The position numbers and the translations under genes are program-made. Positions 1 through 11,034 of a stretch of 64,000 bases of DNA are shown here, piece by piece. The stretch's first letter is position 1; each line of letters starts with the position of its first letter. The stretch covers positions 309,237,236 through 309,301,235 of the forward strand of contig OY282560.1 of the NCBI GenBank assembly GCA_958295665.1. The letters are read 5' to 3'. The notes under the pieces are model-generated. The model was not told the origin of the DNA. It made no database searches and saw only the letters and a program-made list of their open reading frames with translations. The stretch comes from Tipula vernalis. Lineage: Eukaryota; Arthropoda; Insecta; Diptera; Tipulidae.

Positions 1-748
1 TGAACATCATCTGCCATCTAGTAAGCCTGTTGATTTTGAAAAAATGTGCGGGTGTCAGAGGATCTTCGGAATCATCTTCTTTACATAGTGGCCGCGAATT
101 TAGCACTGCTTCAATTTGTTTGAGAAAGGTAAGTTAGTTCTTCATAATTGAGGATGGTGTCTCCAATGATTCGTCTTCGTGGCATCCTCAGACCTTAACA
201 GTTCACCAACCGCGTTTAATTGGTTTTTAGCTCCGACGAAATTGGTAGCGTTGTCAGAATAAATATCACTGCATATCCCTCGCACAGCTTGGAATTTCGT
301 TAATGCAGCTAAAAATGTTTCGGTGCTTAGATCTGTCACCAGTTCAAGACGCACAACCTTTGTTGCCAAGCAGACGAAAATAGACAGATACCCCTTGATT
401 ATTCTGGAATTCTTCTGTTGATGCGCTTTTATTGAGTAAGGATCCGCGTAATCTACTCCAATTCGTATAAATGGAATCAGCAGTGATACAGCAGTGAAGT
501 AGGTAATTGTTCCATTAATTGGGCTGGTTTTTAAGCTTCTGCCGATGACACTTGAAACATTTGTATATAACCTTCTTCACCAATGCTCTTGCTCTAAGTA
601 TTTGAAATTTTTGCCTTATGTAAGTCAATAATTGGGATGGTCCAGCATATAGTAGCTTAACGTGGGTAACCATTTTCTCGATAGTCGGGTGGTCTCCCGG
701 GAAAATAATGGGGTGCTTTGTGTCATTTGGAATCGGTTCATTAGTCAA
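1..748 (-). pseudogene. BEL integrase, fragmented
   Basis: The fragment at 515-748 holds the H2C2-type zinc-binding region preceding a BEL integrase core: KHPIIF, then HVKLLYAGPSQ and a CFKCHRQK pair. The fragment at 142-369 is integrase core with SDNATNFVGA, whose SDN supplies a catalytic aspartate. At 1-140 minus-strand residues such as LNSRPL and LTRWQ belong to the end of the core and the start of the DUF5641-like tail, with a deletion between them. Integrase would insert the cDNA into the host genome. At least three frame breaks and one internal deletion make this a pseudogene. Confidence 0.8.
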
Positions 749-1250
749 TCGCCCACTAACTCTTAAAAGCCCATTGCTATCTAGAAATGGGAAAAAATTT
801 AATAATTTTCATTTTGTTGGATGGATACCCTTGTTAAGCAGGTCTATTTCTGCTCTAAATCGTTGACGTTGGATTAATGAGAACAATTTTCTCTCAGCCC
901 ACAAGATTTCATCAACTGAAATCGTTCTAATCTCGAATTGGTTGTGAATATTGTTTATATAGAGTCGCAGCCTAAGTATTCTTACTATTCTATTTGGATA
1001 CTCTGCTTGCCCTTAGCTCTATCTGTTTCGTAAAATCGTTGCACTATGAAGCATTACACATCATGGTAACTGCATTTTCTAAACCCTCATCTTCCGGTGA
1101 TTTTACCTCGTCAACATCTGCTTTCAAATAAATTGGATCATACTGCAAAAATGGTGGGCCTCTCCACCACAAATCGTAGTCTTTTAACTCTTCTGCCCCC
1201 ATGCCCCTGGAAGCGCAATCGGTGGGATTCTCTTTGGAGCTTAGATAATG

Positions 1251-1706
1251 CTATTGGTTGCGACTCGTGGCGGTCAAAATTAGGCTGGTTCGGTTTGCTA
1301 TATATGTCGGCCAGGTATTTGGCTGCTTAGATAGCCAATTTAGTACTATGGTTGAGTCGGAGTATAGAAATATTTTTGGTGTGAAGGAAAGCATCAATGA
1401 TTTAAGTGTAGATTCCAATATCTTAATGAGAAGAGTTGCTGCGCATAGTTCCAATTTGGGAATGCTAATGGTTTTAATTGGTGCAACCTTGGTTTTTGCA
1501 GTGATGAGATTAACACTGACCTTTCCGTTTGATATTATGGTCCTTGAATACAATAATGCAGCGTACGCTTCTTTTGATGCATCGGCAAATCCATTCGAAG
1601 ATTTCTTCTGTATTGAGCCATCTTGGTATATTAATGCCTTTAATAAATTTGAGGTTGTCCCGTAACGCAGACCATACCGCCAAATGTCTATCTGACATCT
1701 CATCAT
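1251..1706 (-). pseudogene. BEL RNase H-like / Pao connection region
   Basis: This 151-residue minus-strand stretch has the features of the region after the RT in BEL pol (Pfam Peptidase_A17 / RNase H-like): FADASKEAYAALLY, where the DAS aspartate is typical of RNase H, and further on KLELCAATLL and LYSDSTIVLNWL, matching the ELxAxxL and DSxxxLxW blocks of this domain. The domain degrades the RNA strand during reverse transcription. It lies between the RT at 1942-2616 and the integrase, as expected. A plus-strand ORF over the same interval is a shadow. Confidence 0.8.
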
Positions 1707-1941
1707 CCTAGTCCAGCTTTTCTAACCACAACTGCTGAAATAAACTTTTAATAATTATTGTTATCGGTGCTAACCAACCAATGGGATCAAAAAGCCGTGA
1801 GGCCTCAGATAACAGCTGTGTTTTCGTCGTGCGGGAGGGCTCTTGCTTTGATTGGTAATAGATGCCCAAAGCAGAGATAGTTTTGAGACCATCATGAAAT
1901 TCTTTGCAAGATATTTCTAAATCTTTCTCCGGTAAGTGTTT

Positions 1942-2616
1942 TTATAAGTCAGCATGGTTAGCAGACCATTTTCGCAAGCATAAACCGAACGGTTGCACCG
2001 CGTTAATCAACTGTTTTTGCAAATTTAGTGCTTCTTCTAGTGTATTGGCCCCCGACATCAAGTCATTCACGTAAAAATCGTTCTTGATAACCTTTGCTGC
2101 TGTAGGATAAATCTCCATAATTTGATCACCTATATATTGAAGACTGTATGTTGCCAGAAACGGAGCCGACGAAGTACCATAAGACACATGGTCTAACTGC
2201 TTGGTAGGTGAGTCTCTCCACAAAATTCGTTGAAAATCGGTATGTTCCTTTTGTACCACAAACTGGCGATACATCTTCTCGATATCAATTGAGAAGACAT
2301 ACTTGTACTTCCTGTACCTTAGGAGTATTTCTGCGAGGTTCTGCTGTACGGTAGGACCTATCATGAGTTCGTCGTTTAAAGAATTTCTGGTCGTTGTCTT
2401 AGCTGAACCATCAAACACCACACGCAACTTTGTTGTAGTACTGGATTCTTTCAAAACTCCATGATGTGGCAGGTAGAATGTCTTTCCACTTGGTTTGATG
2501 ATTTCATTTTTGGGAATGAGTTCCATATGACCCAATTCCAAGTATTCTATAATGAATTTGGCATACTGCAGGGAAAGCGATCCATTGTTTGATAACTTCT
2601 TATCTCTGCGGTGCAT
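1942..2616 (-). pseudogene. BEL reverse transcriptase
   Basis: The 224 residues cover RT fingers and palm. PHHGVLKESSTTTKLRVVFD is the conserved BEL entry block, DIEKMYRQF carries the first catalytic aspartate, and FYVNDLMSG replaces the usual YVDD box, so one of the paired aspartates is asparagine here. The domain copies element RNA into cDNA. The frame shifts at about 2600-2616, where the upstream piece overlaps in another frame. The altered YVDD and the frameshifts argue against activity. Confidence 0.88.
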
Positions 2617-3060
2617 TGCGTTTAAACGGTAATGAAATTACAAGTCTTCCTTGGTCATTTCTAGTGGTTGTATTATGGTAGGTGGTAATACAATTTTGCT
2701 CCTCGGTAGTATACATTGGTGAGCAGACGACTTCCTCAGTCTCCCAAAATCTCAGAAGGTGGTCGATGATGATTTCTTCCTCTGTTGTAAAACAAACCTG
2801 TGTTATTGACTCGTCGATTTGGGTTGGATTGCTCAAACCTCCTATAATCCAGCCAAACTTGATATTTAATGCCACCATATTAGTTCATTCGCAAGTTAAT
2901 TTTCCTTCTGTGATTGTGTTGAGAAACAGATCGCAGCCCTCGCTAGGTGTAATCGGTTGACACACAAATCTGTAATAAACGATCGAGTGGATGCGAAGTC
3001 ACGTAATCCACGTATCTCCTGCCAGGTATTAAAATTTAATGGTAGTTTTATATGGTCAAT
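2600..3060 (-). pseudogene. BEL protease-to-RT linker (DUF1758-type)
   Basis: The piece at 2600-2878 has KFGWIIGG followed by an acidic stretch with LLRFWETEE and LVISLPFK. This is the conserved segment between the retroviral-type aspartic protease and the RT in BEL polyproteins (FGW.IGG, RFWE, V.LPFK). Upstream, at about 2880-3060, residues such as FITD resemble the protease core, but no intact DSGS catalytic motif remains. The protease would process the polyprotein. Confidence 0.7.
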
Positions 3061-3939
3061 AAATTGAAACAAAATATCACCGGAAACATTAAATTTATTC
3101 AGTTTTATTAGGATATTAAAGTCAATTCCTCTTATTTCACCGTATTTTGAAATGTCAACTTCTGTACAAGATAAATTCCCAACGGCAGAATTTGAAAAGT
3201 TACAACATCTTTATACCATTTCACAGGAATTTTGGAAGGAATTCTACTAAATATTTAATGATACCTTGTATCAATTTTTATCTAAACGCTGAAAAATATC
3301 GCTTTAGATGACATAAAGCAAATATTTAATTTTTTGATACGTCGTAAAACCATGCAGAAGTTTCTTAACCGATTAAAATCCCATTTCAATCAAGGATGTC
3401 AAATTTCACTAAAGTTGAATTAATCAAAACCGAAGTTCTGACCACCTCATGAGGTTTCAGCCCTTTATATTTTAACATTGCTTTTACCTGCTGTTTTACC
3501 ACAATACACTATATTTTTGTTAATTTTAAGTGTTCCTGGAAAATTTCATACCCTTAAAGTTTACTATAACATCGGAGAGGCAAACCAAAATAATTATATA
3601 TTTGGTTGTTGTGTTCAAATTAGAAAATTTCAAAATGGGAAAGCTAAAATAAATTATTATGTCACTTTGATTGTGATTGAAGACAAATAAAAATAAAGAA
3701 ATCTTATACCGTCTCATCTCCCTACAAAAAATAAAACAACAATTTAAAGTAAATTTAATTTTTGGAATTTAAATTAAAAATAAATTTCAAATAAAGCAAA
3801 TTGGTTAACATTAATAAAAAAAACACTCCGCTGTGATCTTTTGATTTATTACTCAAATTTTATAAGTCTGATTTCTTGTTAATTTGAATTGTTTTTAAAT
3901 TAGATTAAAATGCTATCAATTTGCTTTCTTAATGTTACA
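3061..3939. other. AT-rich spacer, no gene seen
   Basis: No element-specific motif and no credible ORF. The short ORFs at 3478-3690 (+) and 3526-3717 (-) overlap each other, are rich in N, I, Y and F, and look like chance AT-rich reading frames. The stretch separates the decayed BEL from the copia 5' LTR. Confidence 0.6.
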
Positions 3940-4431
3940 TGTTGAGAGCTATAGTAGGGCCCATATCCCTAATAATGACAGATAGATATTTTGATATTAA
4001 GTCTAAATAAAATGGATTCTTACTGTTTATTAAGAAAAATATTGAAAAATTGGTATAGCGAGTTAGGTTAAAGTTCGGTTAAACATGTAAAAATATGCAG
4101 GGTGTTCGTTTAAAATAAATAAGTGGATTACGTTTCATATATGCAGTATATGTTATGTACCTTAACCTTTGTTTTTTATTATACAACATATAGTAAATTT
4201 AGCTATAGTTATTAATACAAAATGTAGTGTAGGATGTGCTTTATGAAATTTTAAAACAAAAAAATTGTAGCTATGTTCATAGCATTTTGAATAATAAAAA
4301 AGTTGTGTGTACGTGCGTTTTTTAGTCTCAGCCAAAGCATAAAGGAAAAAAGGGGTTTTTATTATATGGTGTATCGAATATTTCTCTCTAAGTAACACAC
4401 GGTTGTAAATATATATTATCGGCAATATTCA
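3940..4431 (+). repeat. copia 5' LTR
   Basis: The stretch begins TGTTGAGAGC and ends CAATATTCA, giving the TG...CA ends of an LTR of about 492 bp. It lies 3 nt upstream of a copia-type primer-binding site and about 1.4 kb upstream of the copia gag start, the gap being due to an inserted foldback element. No matching 3' LTR is visible downstream of the pol end at 17123 or of the palindromic element, so the left boundary rests on the TG start and element logic, not on an LTR-LTR comparison. Confidence 0.65.
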
Positions 4432-4434
4432 TGA

Positions 4435-4448
4435 GGTTATGGGCCCAG
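4435..4448 (+). other. copia primer-binding site (half-tRNA type)
   Basis: GGTTATGGGCCCAG lies 3 nt after the LTR end. From memory, Drosophila copia has the same kind of site, complementary to an internal part of initiator methionine tRNA (a 5' half-molecule primer) rather than to its 3' end. This fixes the element as copia-like and sets the LTR boundary. Confidence 0.7.
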
Positions 4449-4517
4449 GCGTACTATCATCCTACGAAATATCGATCATAAAGGAAACCAGAAAAAAAAA
4501 GAATGGTTCATAAAATA

Positions 4518-5763
4518 TACTGTTAAAGTTAGCCGAAAGCTGCCAGCCGAAAGTGAAAAGTCGATAATGCAGATTGGGTTAGTCCAGCCGAAAGTAAAAA
4601 AAAACTGGTAAGGCAGATTGTCTAATCCCAGCCGAAAGTTTCCAGCCGAAAGATAAAAGTCGATAATGCAGATTATGATATAACATTCAAGCCGAAAATA
4701 AAAAATTTAGTAGTTATCAGCCGAAAATAAATACGATACATAGAAATCTTTAAATATAAATTTTTGTAAATAAATTTACGTGTAAAACTTTGCTTCGTAG
4801 AAAATACCAGAAAATCAGAAGAATATACAAAATTGGAATAAAATCAGCCTCTAGAGTATATATCTAAAGCTGAATCGTTTTTATGTGATTTGTCAATAGC
4901 TGTCGAATTAATAAATTCAGTTGAAGTTTCCCGTGGGAAATCTCGGAAAATTCGATTTTCCAAAAATTATTAGAAAATTTGTATAAAATCAGCCTCTCGA
5001 GTGTTATGTCTGGAGATGGATTCAATTGATGTAATTACTCAATAGCTATCGCAGGAAAAAAATTCAGTTCAAGTTTCCCGTGGGAAATCTCGGAAAATTC
5101 GATTTTCCAAAAATTATTAGAAAATTTGAATAAAATCAGCCTTTAAAGTGTTATGTCTGGAGATAAATTGCATTGATGTGATTACTCAATAGCTATCGCA
5201 GGAAAAAAAATCAGTACAAGTTTCCCGTGGGAAATCTCGGAAAATTCAAAAAAGTTTCCAGCCGAAAGTAAGAAATGGATGAATAAAATCAGCCTCTAGA
5301 GTGTTATGTTTGGAGATGGATTAAATTGATGTGATTACTCAATAGCTATTTAGCCAGACATAACATTCTAGAGGCTGATTTTATTCATCCATTTCTTACT
5401 TTCGGCTGGAAACTTTTTTCAATTTTCCGAGATTTCCCACGGGAAACTTGTACTGATTTTTTTTCCTGCGATAGCTATTGAGTAATCACATCAATTGAAT
5501 CCATCTCCAGACATAACACTCTAGAGGCTGATTTTATACAAATTTTCTAATAATTTTTGGAAAATCGAATTTTCCGAGATTTCCCACGGGAAACCTGAAC
5601 TGAATTTTTTTCCTGCGATAGCTATTGACAAGTCACATCAATCCAATCTATCTCTAGACATAACACTCTAGAGGCTGATTTATTTTCGGCTGGAATGTCA
5701 ATAACATAGTCTGCATTATCGACTTTTCACTTTCGGCTGGAAACTTTCGGCTAACTTTAACAG
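4518..5763. mobile_element. Foldback / long-TIR MITE inserted in copia leader
   Basis: Left end CTGTTAAAGTTAGCCGAAAG (from 4520) is the exact reverse complement of the right end (to 5763). The flanks share GGTTCATAAAATA (4505-4517 and 5764-5776), a long target duplication, with two extra bases (TA) at the left junction. The arms are built of repeated blocks: AGCCGAAAG motifs near the ends and about 150-bp repeats containing CCCGTGGGAAATCTCGG (left arm near 4930, 5085 and 5220; inverted in the right arm), and they meet near 5346. No transposase. The architecture is that of foldback elements; the superfamily is not certain. Confidence 0.85.
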
Positions 5764-5813
5764 GGTTCATAAAATAACTTTCTAATTCGTTTTGGAAACA
5801 TATAACCTCCAAA

Positions 5814-6454
5814 ATGTCAGACGTAACAAAAATTCAGATTACACAATTAAATGACGACAATTATTTGGTCTGGAAGTATAAAATGGAATTCCTATTGATT
5901 AAAGAAGATCTATGGACAGATGATGCAACTCAATTAGCGAAATGGAATAAACATGAATGTAAAGCGCGAGCACTCATAGGACTGTCAATAGAATTATCTA
6001 ACAAGGTTTATTATGTCGAATGATGTTACGTGAGGGTGGAAATATGCAAACATATTTGAACGCAATGAACGAATGTATGGATGAATTAAACACATTGGGT
6101 GAGCCAATAGCGGAGGCTCTTTCGGTCGTATTATATTTGTCCAGTCTATCGGAAAGTTATAGTGTTTTGATAGCGGCTCTTGAGACACGCCCCGAGACAG
6201 ATTTAACGAAAACAATGGTGAAGAACAAACTTTTGGAAGAGTATAAAAGAAGACAAGAAATTAAATCCGTTAATGCAAGTATTGAGAAGGCCCTAAAAGT
6301 AAATAGAGATGTAAATGGCTCTGCCAAATCTAAAAAAATTTGCTTCTTCTGTCGGAAGAAAGGTCATCGAAAAAGTGAATGCCGTAAACTCGCAGCATGG
6401 AAAAAGAAAAAAGAAAACGAAGGCAATGGACAAAAACAAGCCAGTTCAAAGTAA
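5814..6454 (+). pseudogene. copia gag
   Basis: The first piece (5814-6023) starts with ATG in a tidy context and has LNDDNYLVWKYKMEFLL, a copia-type gag (UBN2/DUF4219-like) N-terminus. The continuation at 6020-6454 is in another frame and ends in a CCHC zinc knuckle, CFFCRKKGHRKSEC (nucleotides about 6340-6381), which binds element RNA in the particle. A frameshift or small deletion near 6015-6025 breaks the ORF. The start was chosen because it is the first ATG after the leader and gives the family N-terminus. Confidence 0.85.
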
Positions 6455-7480
6455 AAGTGATAATGAAGACACATCCGTATGTTTAATGGTTAACCGTCAG
6501 AATAAAGCAATTATACCTGAATGGTTTGTTGACTCTGTGCAACGATGAGTCATTTTTCAAGTGTTTGGACAATTGTGGTAATAATTCGGTCACATTTTAG
6601 CTGATGGCAGTAATCTACCGATAAAAGGTACCGGCACTGTTGAACTCAAAAATTCAATCAGTAAATTCAGATTAAACGATACACAATTTGTTCCTGGACT
6701 CAAATGTAATTTATTATCAGTTGGCAAGTTAGCCAAAAATGGTTGTAACGTTATATTTAAGGGCGATAAATGTGAAATAGAAAAAGGAGGGAAAATATTA
6801 ATGGTCGTGAAATCCAGAAACGATATATATATAAAGTAGACCATCAAATTTTCAACGTAACTAATTTAAGTAAGTCGAAATGTATTCATGAATGGCATCA
6901 GGTTTTGGGTCATCGTAATTTGAGCTACACACGAAAAATGCTCGAAATGGCTAATAAAATGAGAATTTCGAGTTGTAATCATAGAGATGTTTTATGAAAC
7001 ATGCTTTCAATGCAAGAAAACTCGAGATCCTTTTCCACAGGAATCTTTTACAAAGTCAAGTACTGAGAACCGTTACAAGTACTGACGCCCAGGGGAAATA
7101 AGATATACTTTTATATATTTAATGAAACAGAAATCGGAATTGCGCGATAAAATGATTGAGTTCTTTAAATGATGAATACTCATTACAATAAAACACCCAA
7201 AGTGATACGATCAGATAGAGGCGGTGAATACACGGGCAGTACCTAAAACGCCACAACAAAGCGAAGTTTCTGAACGTAAAAATCGAACATTAATCGAAAT
7301 GACACGTTGTATGTTAACGAGCTCAGGTATACATAAACAGTTTTGGGGTGAAGCAGTGACTACTAGAAATGTAAAATCAACTCCATATGAACTCTGGCAT
7401 GGCAAATAGCCTGATTTAAATTATTTCCATTTTTTCGGAACACCAGTATATTCACATGTTCCTAAAGATCAGCGAAAAAA
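6455..7480 (+). pseudogene. copia protease and integrase, internally deleted
   Basis: EWFVDS near 6520-6537 is the start of the copia protease active site, but the sequence leaves frame immediately after. Residues around 6600-6780 (DGSNLPIKGTGTVEL, QFVPGLKCNLLSVGKL) are the usual protease/pre-integrase block, and WHQVLGHRNL near 6893 is the zinc-binding pre-integrase motif. The integrase core survives as SDRGGEYTG (about 7211-7237), then a deletion leads to SERKNRTLIEM, which keeps the glutamate region, and FWGEAV. Stops and frame changes are frequent, so this stretch is non-functional. Confidence 0.8.
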
Positions 7481-7481
7481 A

Positions 7482-9022
7482 TTGGACAATACATCAGAAA
7501 GGCTGATATTCGTGGGATATGAGATTGGCACAAAAGGTTATCGACTTCTTGACATTAATACACATAAAGTTAAAATCAGGCATAATGTTAAATTTATCGA
7601 AACCAAAATAAATGATCAAACAGTTTTCGAGATCCCAGGTGAGCAGACACATCCCACTAATGAAGACAACGTGCAGCAAAATATCGCACGCGAACATGAT
7701 GCCGAAACGTATGATACAGAATCAGAAGGGGATGAACAACATGAAGTGCCACACATGAGAAGATCAACAAGACAAAACAAAGGCGTACCACCAAAAAGGC
7801 TCATTACGGAAATAAATAAAGTAACTTCAGGAATGAAATGGCCAAATTCTAAAAATTGGTTGACAGCTATGAAGGATGAAATTGAGTCTCTTCACAATTT
7901 TGGTACATGGAAATTGACTAAATTACCACCAGGTTCCAGTCCGATTGGATGTAAATGGATCTACAAAACGAAAACTGGCCAAGACGGAAACATCGTAAAG
8001 TTTAAAGCACATTTAGTAGCTCAGGGGTTCTCGCAAAAGTATGGTCGTAATTATGACGGAGTTTTTGCACCCGTTGCAAATCCAACAACACTAAAAATTA
8101 TTTTAGCTGTATACAGCTGGAAGCCGCTATAGCTGGAAAAAGCAAAATGGAAGTCAAAAATGGTTTACGTCAAACGACAAAATCAGGTATGTGAACTCGT
8201 GAAGAATCTATACGGTCTTAAACAATGTGCTAAAGAGTGGAACAAGAAATTCAGCACGATTATGAAGAGGAACGGTTATACTCAAAGCCTAAATGACTTA
8301 TGTTTATATAAAAAAGAAGATATGTGTGAAAGACATATACATAACAAATCATGTTGACGATATTGTTGTATCTTCGTATCCAGTGCGATAGGGATAAAAA
8401 TGGCAGTATATTTTGAGCAAATTTCGTGAATTCCATTTAGAAGACACTAAATCATCATCTACGCCAATGAATCTTGGTTATCTGAGCCAAAAGATGAATC
8501 GAGAACCATTCGAATCACAGGAAACTTACCGTAGTGCAATAGGATCATTACTATATTTATCTACTAATACACGACCGGATATAGCCATCGCAACATCAAT
8601 TTTAGCAAGACGATTGTAAGTGATCCAAAAATGTGTGACTGGAATGAACTTAAAAGAGTGTTAGATATTTAAAAGGTACAAAATCATCAAAATTAAAATT
8701 GGGAAATGAACAAAATGATGGTATTCTCAACTGCTATGTCGATGCTGATTAGGCAGGTGATCATATTGATAGAAAGTCCAACACAGGCTATTGTTTCATT
8801 TTTAATGGAGCATTAATTTCGTGGGTCAGCAAGAAATAAACATCAGTATCTTTATCTTCAACCGAAGCTGAATTTATTGCGTCTGCTGAAGCATTACGTG
8901 ATCTCATTTGAATAGAACGCATTATAATCTATTTTGATCAAATAATAGAAACACAAATTAAAATGTTTAAAGATAATCAAGGATGCATCAAACTACTCAA
9001 CGACAAAACATATCATCAACGT
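7482..9022 (+). pseudogene. copia integrase end, reverse transcriptase and RNase H
   Basis: The 216-residue piece at 7482-8132 runs from the integrase tail (FVGYEIGTKGYRLLD) into copia RT: WLTAMKDEIESL, then GCKWIYKTK and KAHLVAQGFSQKYG. A deletion removes the block with the first catalytic aspartate. The next piece (8160-8357) has LVKNLYGLKQ, and a neighbouring frame at about 8335-8375 gives NHVDDIVVSS, the VDD box. The piece at 8413-8619 has SSTPMN and RSAIGSLLYL. RNase H follows to 9022, with the DNQG block near 8976 and YHQRVK at the break, where the TIR element interrupts it. The domain resumes at 16994. Confidence 0.85.
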
Positions 9023-9029
9023 GTAAAAC
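9023..9029. repeat. 7-bp target duplication, left copy (GTAAAAC)
   Basis: GTAAAAC lies immediately left of the TIR beginning CAGAGCC at 9030 and is repeated at 16987-16993 after the right TIR. Placing one copy between the two copia halves gives a continuous RNase H reading, confirming it as a target-site duplication. Confidence 0.9.
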
Positions 9030-9065
9030 CAGAGCCTTCTAGAGTATAGAGCCATAATCTTAATG

Positions 9066-11029
9066 GTCCAGCATGTAGATGCGCTATGTGGTGTTCTCTT
9101 ACGATCGTTTCTGCTAACTTGTCTTGTGCTGTGAGAAGTATTGGGTGTTTTGTGTTATATGGGATGTCTGCATTTGTGATTCTTCCGCCGATGCGCAGTA
9201 ATCCGAATTCATCGATAAATGGCTTGAGGTATCTGATTCTGCTTGATATGGGCACTTCCTTCTGTGATTTGATCAGCTGTATCTCTACTGCGAAATACTT
9301 GGCTTGAATATGACGGAAAATGATTTGTTGAGATTTTAGTATTTCGTTCACTTTCAGATACGATGGTATAGAGCTCTTTGAAATTCGTTTGACTTTTAAG
9401 TTAATGTACCGAAATGTATAGGCAAGGATTTGTAATATGGAATTATAACTGGATACATTTGCGATCAGGTTGTCTACGTACATATTTGTTTTGATACTAT
9501 TGATTGCTTGAGGAAATGTTTTGGTAAATTTGTCTGCCGCTTCATTGATCGCTCGGGTAGCTAGGTAGCTTGCACTAGCTGTGCCGTAGGTAATAGTTTG
9601 CAGTGCGTATGTGGTAAATGATTTGCTTGGATCTTCTCGCCATATTATTTTTTGAAATTTGCGGTCATCATCTGCTATGAGCACCTGGCGATACATTTTC
9701 TCGATGTCAGCTGTGACTGCTACTTTGAATTTTCTGAAACGAGAAAGAATGTCATATAGACTTGATTGGACGATTGGTCCGACCGCTAAACAATCATTCA
9801 GTGATTTTCCGGTAGTTATCTTTGAAGAGCCATCAAAGACAACTCTCAATTTGGTTGTGCTGCTTGAGTTTTTGATGACACCATGATGTGGTAGGTAATA
9901 TTGGTGTTCATCATTTCTTTCTCGATCATTGTCAATTTCCTTCATGTGACCCAGTGTCAGGTAATCTCGCATGAAGTCCTTGTACATTTTTCCGAATTCA
10001 TGATTTTTTAGAAATCTTCGTTCAATGGAATGCATTCTCTGCACAGCCTTTGGGTACGAATCGCCTAGTACCGACGGTGATATTTTAAATGGTAATCCTA
10101 CTTTGATTCGGCCATAGTTATCGATTGTTTTGGTTTCTGCAAAATGTTTTTCACATAACTTTTCCTCATCAGATAATTGTGGTTGGGTCATTGTTATATT
10201 TTCAATTTCCCAAAATCGACGCAATAGACTGTCCAGATTATCTTCGTTCTTATTAACTGAAATAGTAAAGGATTGTTTGAGTAACATTTCAGTTGCTTTG
10301 CCAGCGATTATCCATCCGAGCTTGGTGTTTTGTAAAATTAGTTGGTTTTCGGTGATGATCTTTCCATCAGACAATATTTCAAAGAAGTTGTCTGCTCCCA
10401 TTATGATATCGATTTCGTATCCTTTATAAAAGTATGGATCAGCTAGTTCGTACTGCTTGTAATCTTCCTTATTGATATACTCTTCGAATGATGGTGGTTT
10501 GGTGGTTAGTTTATGCAAAACTAGTGCTTCTAACTGGAACTCTGGTTTAGTTTTGTTCCACGGTGTGATTATCAACGATACTGCGCCCCTCGTGTATCCG
10601 TTCGTAGTTCCGCATATGCCTGATATGGCCAGGTTAACGTTGCTTCTCTTTAGTTGTAATTTTTGTGCACATCTCTCGGTAATAAACGAGCCCTGTGATC
10701 CTGAGTCCAAGAGTACTCGACATAATTGGAACTGGTTGTTTTTATCTGTCACCTTAACTAGTGCTGTGGGTAGTAATGCACTTGCGATTTGATTAGTTGT
10801 TGTGGTGTAAGCTTGGCTGTCAGCACTGGATGGGTTGTCTTCCTTTGTTGAAATACTAGACACAGCGCAGTTGGTTGATGTATTCTGTTCTAGTATATCT
10901 TCATGCACTAGGGTGTGGTGTCTTCGGTTACATTGTCTGCATCGAAATTTACATTTACAAATCGAAACATGGTGATTGTCATTCAGGCAGTTAAAACATC
11001 GGTTTTGTGTTTTCAGGAGATTTCTTCTT
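9066..11029 (-). pseudogene. BEL 2 pol: zinc knuckle, protease, RT, partial integrase
   Basis: The frame runs open for over 650 codons from the insert edge to about 9016. In order: zinc-binding CFNCLNDNHHVSIC and CKFRCRQCNRRHH, aspartic protease VLLDSGSQGSF with intact DSG, KLGWIIAG linker, RT entry LRVVFDGSSK, DIEKMYRQV with the first catalytic aspartate, and MYVDNLIA where the second aspartate of YVDD is asparagine. Soon after the YVDN box the sequence jumps to the pre-integrase region (RIGGRITNADIPYNTKHPIL). The RNase H-like domain is thus lost by an in-frame deletion near 9400. The last residues before the stop come from the flanking transposon. It cannot retrotranspose by itself. Confidence 0.85.
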
Positions 11030-11034
11030 TCATC
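11027..11034. repeat. 8-bp target duplication, left copy (CTTTCATC)
   Basis: CTTTCATC flanks the element at 11035-14093 on the left and recurs at 14094-14101. In the BEL frame (minus strand) it encodes the Asp-Glu-Arg join between the two gag pieces, so removing the insert and one copy restores the reading frame. Confidence 0.92.

Larger units (their letters stand above)
1..3060 (-). mobile_element. BEL/Pao retrotransposon 1, decayed, open at window start
   Basis: Read on the minus strand, the order is protease end, reverse transcriptase (RT), RNase H-type region, integrase zinc-binding region and integrase core, which is the BEL/Pao pol order. The pieces lie in different frames, so the element is dead. 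No LTR or gag is visible: the right side fades out near 3060 and the left side leaves the window inside integrase. Weak BEL-like residues at about 2960-3060 (a FITD-type stretch after a broken DSG-like site) suggest the start of the protease region. Neighbouring sequence to 3939 shows no BEL signal. Confidence 0.85.

Noticed and set aside
1258..1665. 135-residue plus-strand ORF
   Set aside because: Antisense shadow of the BEL RNase H-like region.
4162..4425. 87-residue minus-strand ORF
   Set aside because: Lies inside the copia LTR on the antisense strand.
3949..4460. Imperfect inverted pair ATAGTAGGGCCCATA ... TATGGGCCCAGGCGTACTAT, looking like MITE ends
   Set aside because: The left part is the start of the copia LTR and the right part is its primer-binding site; LTR limits and element order explain both.
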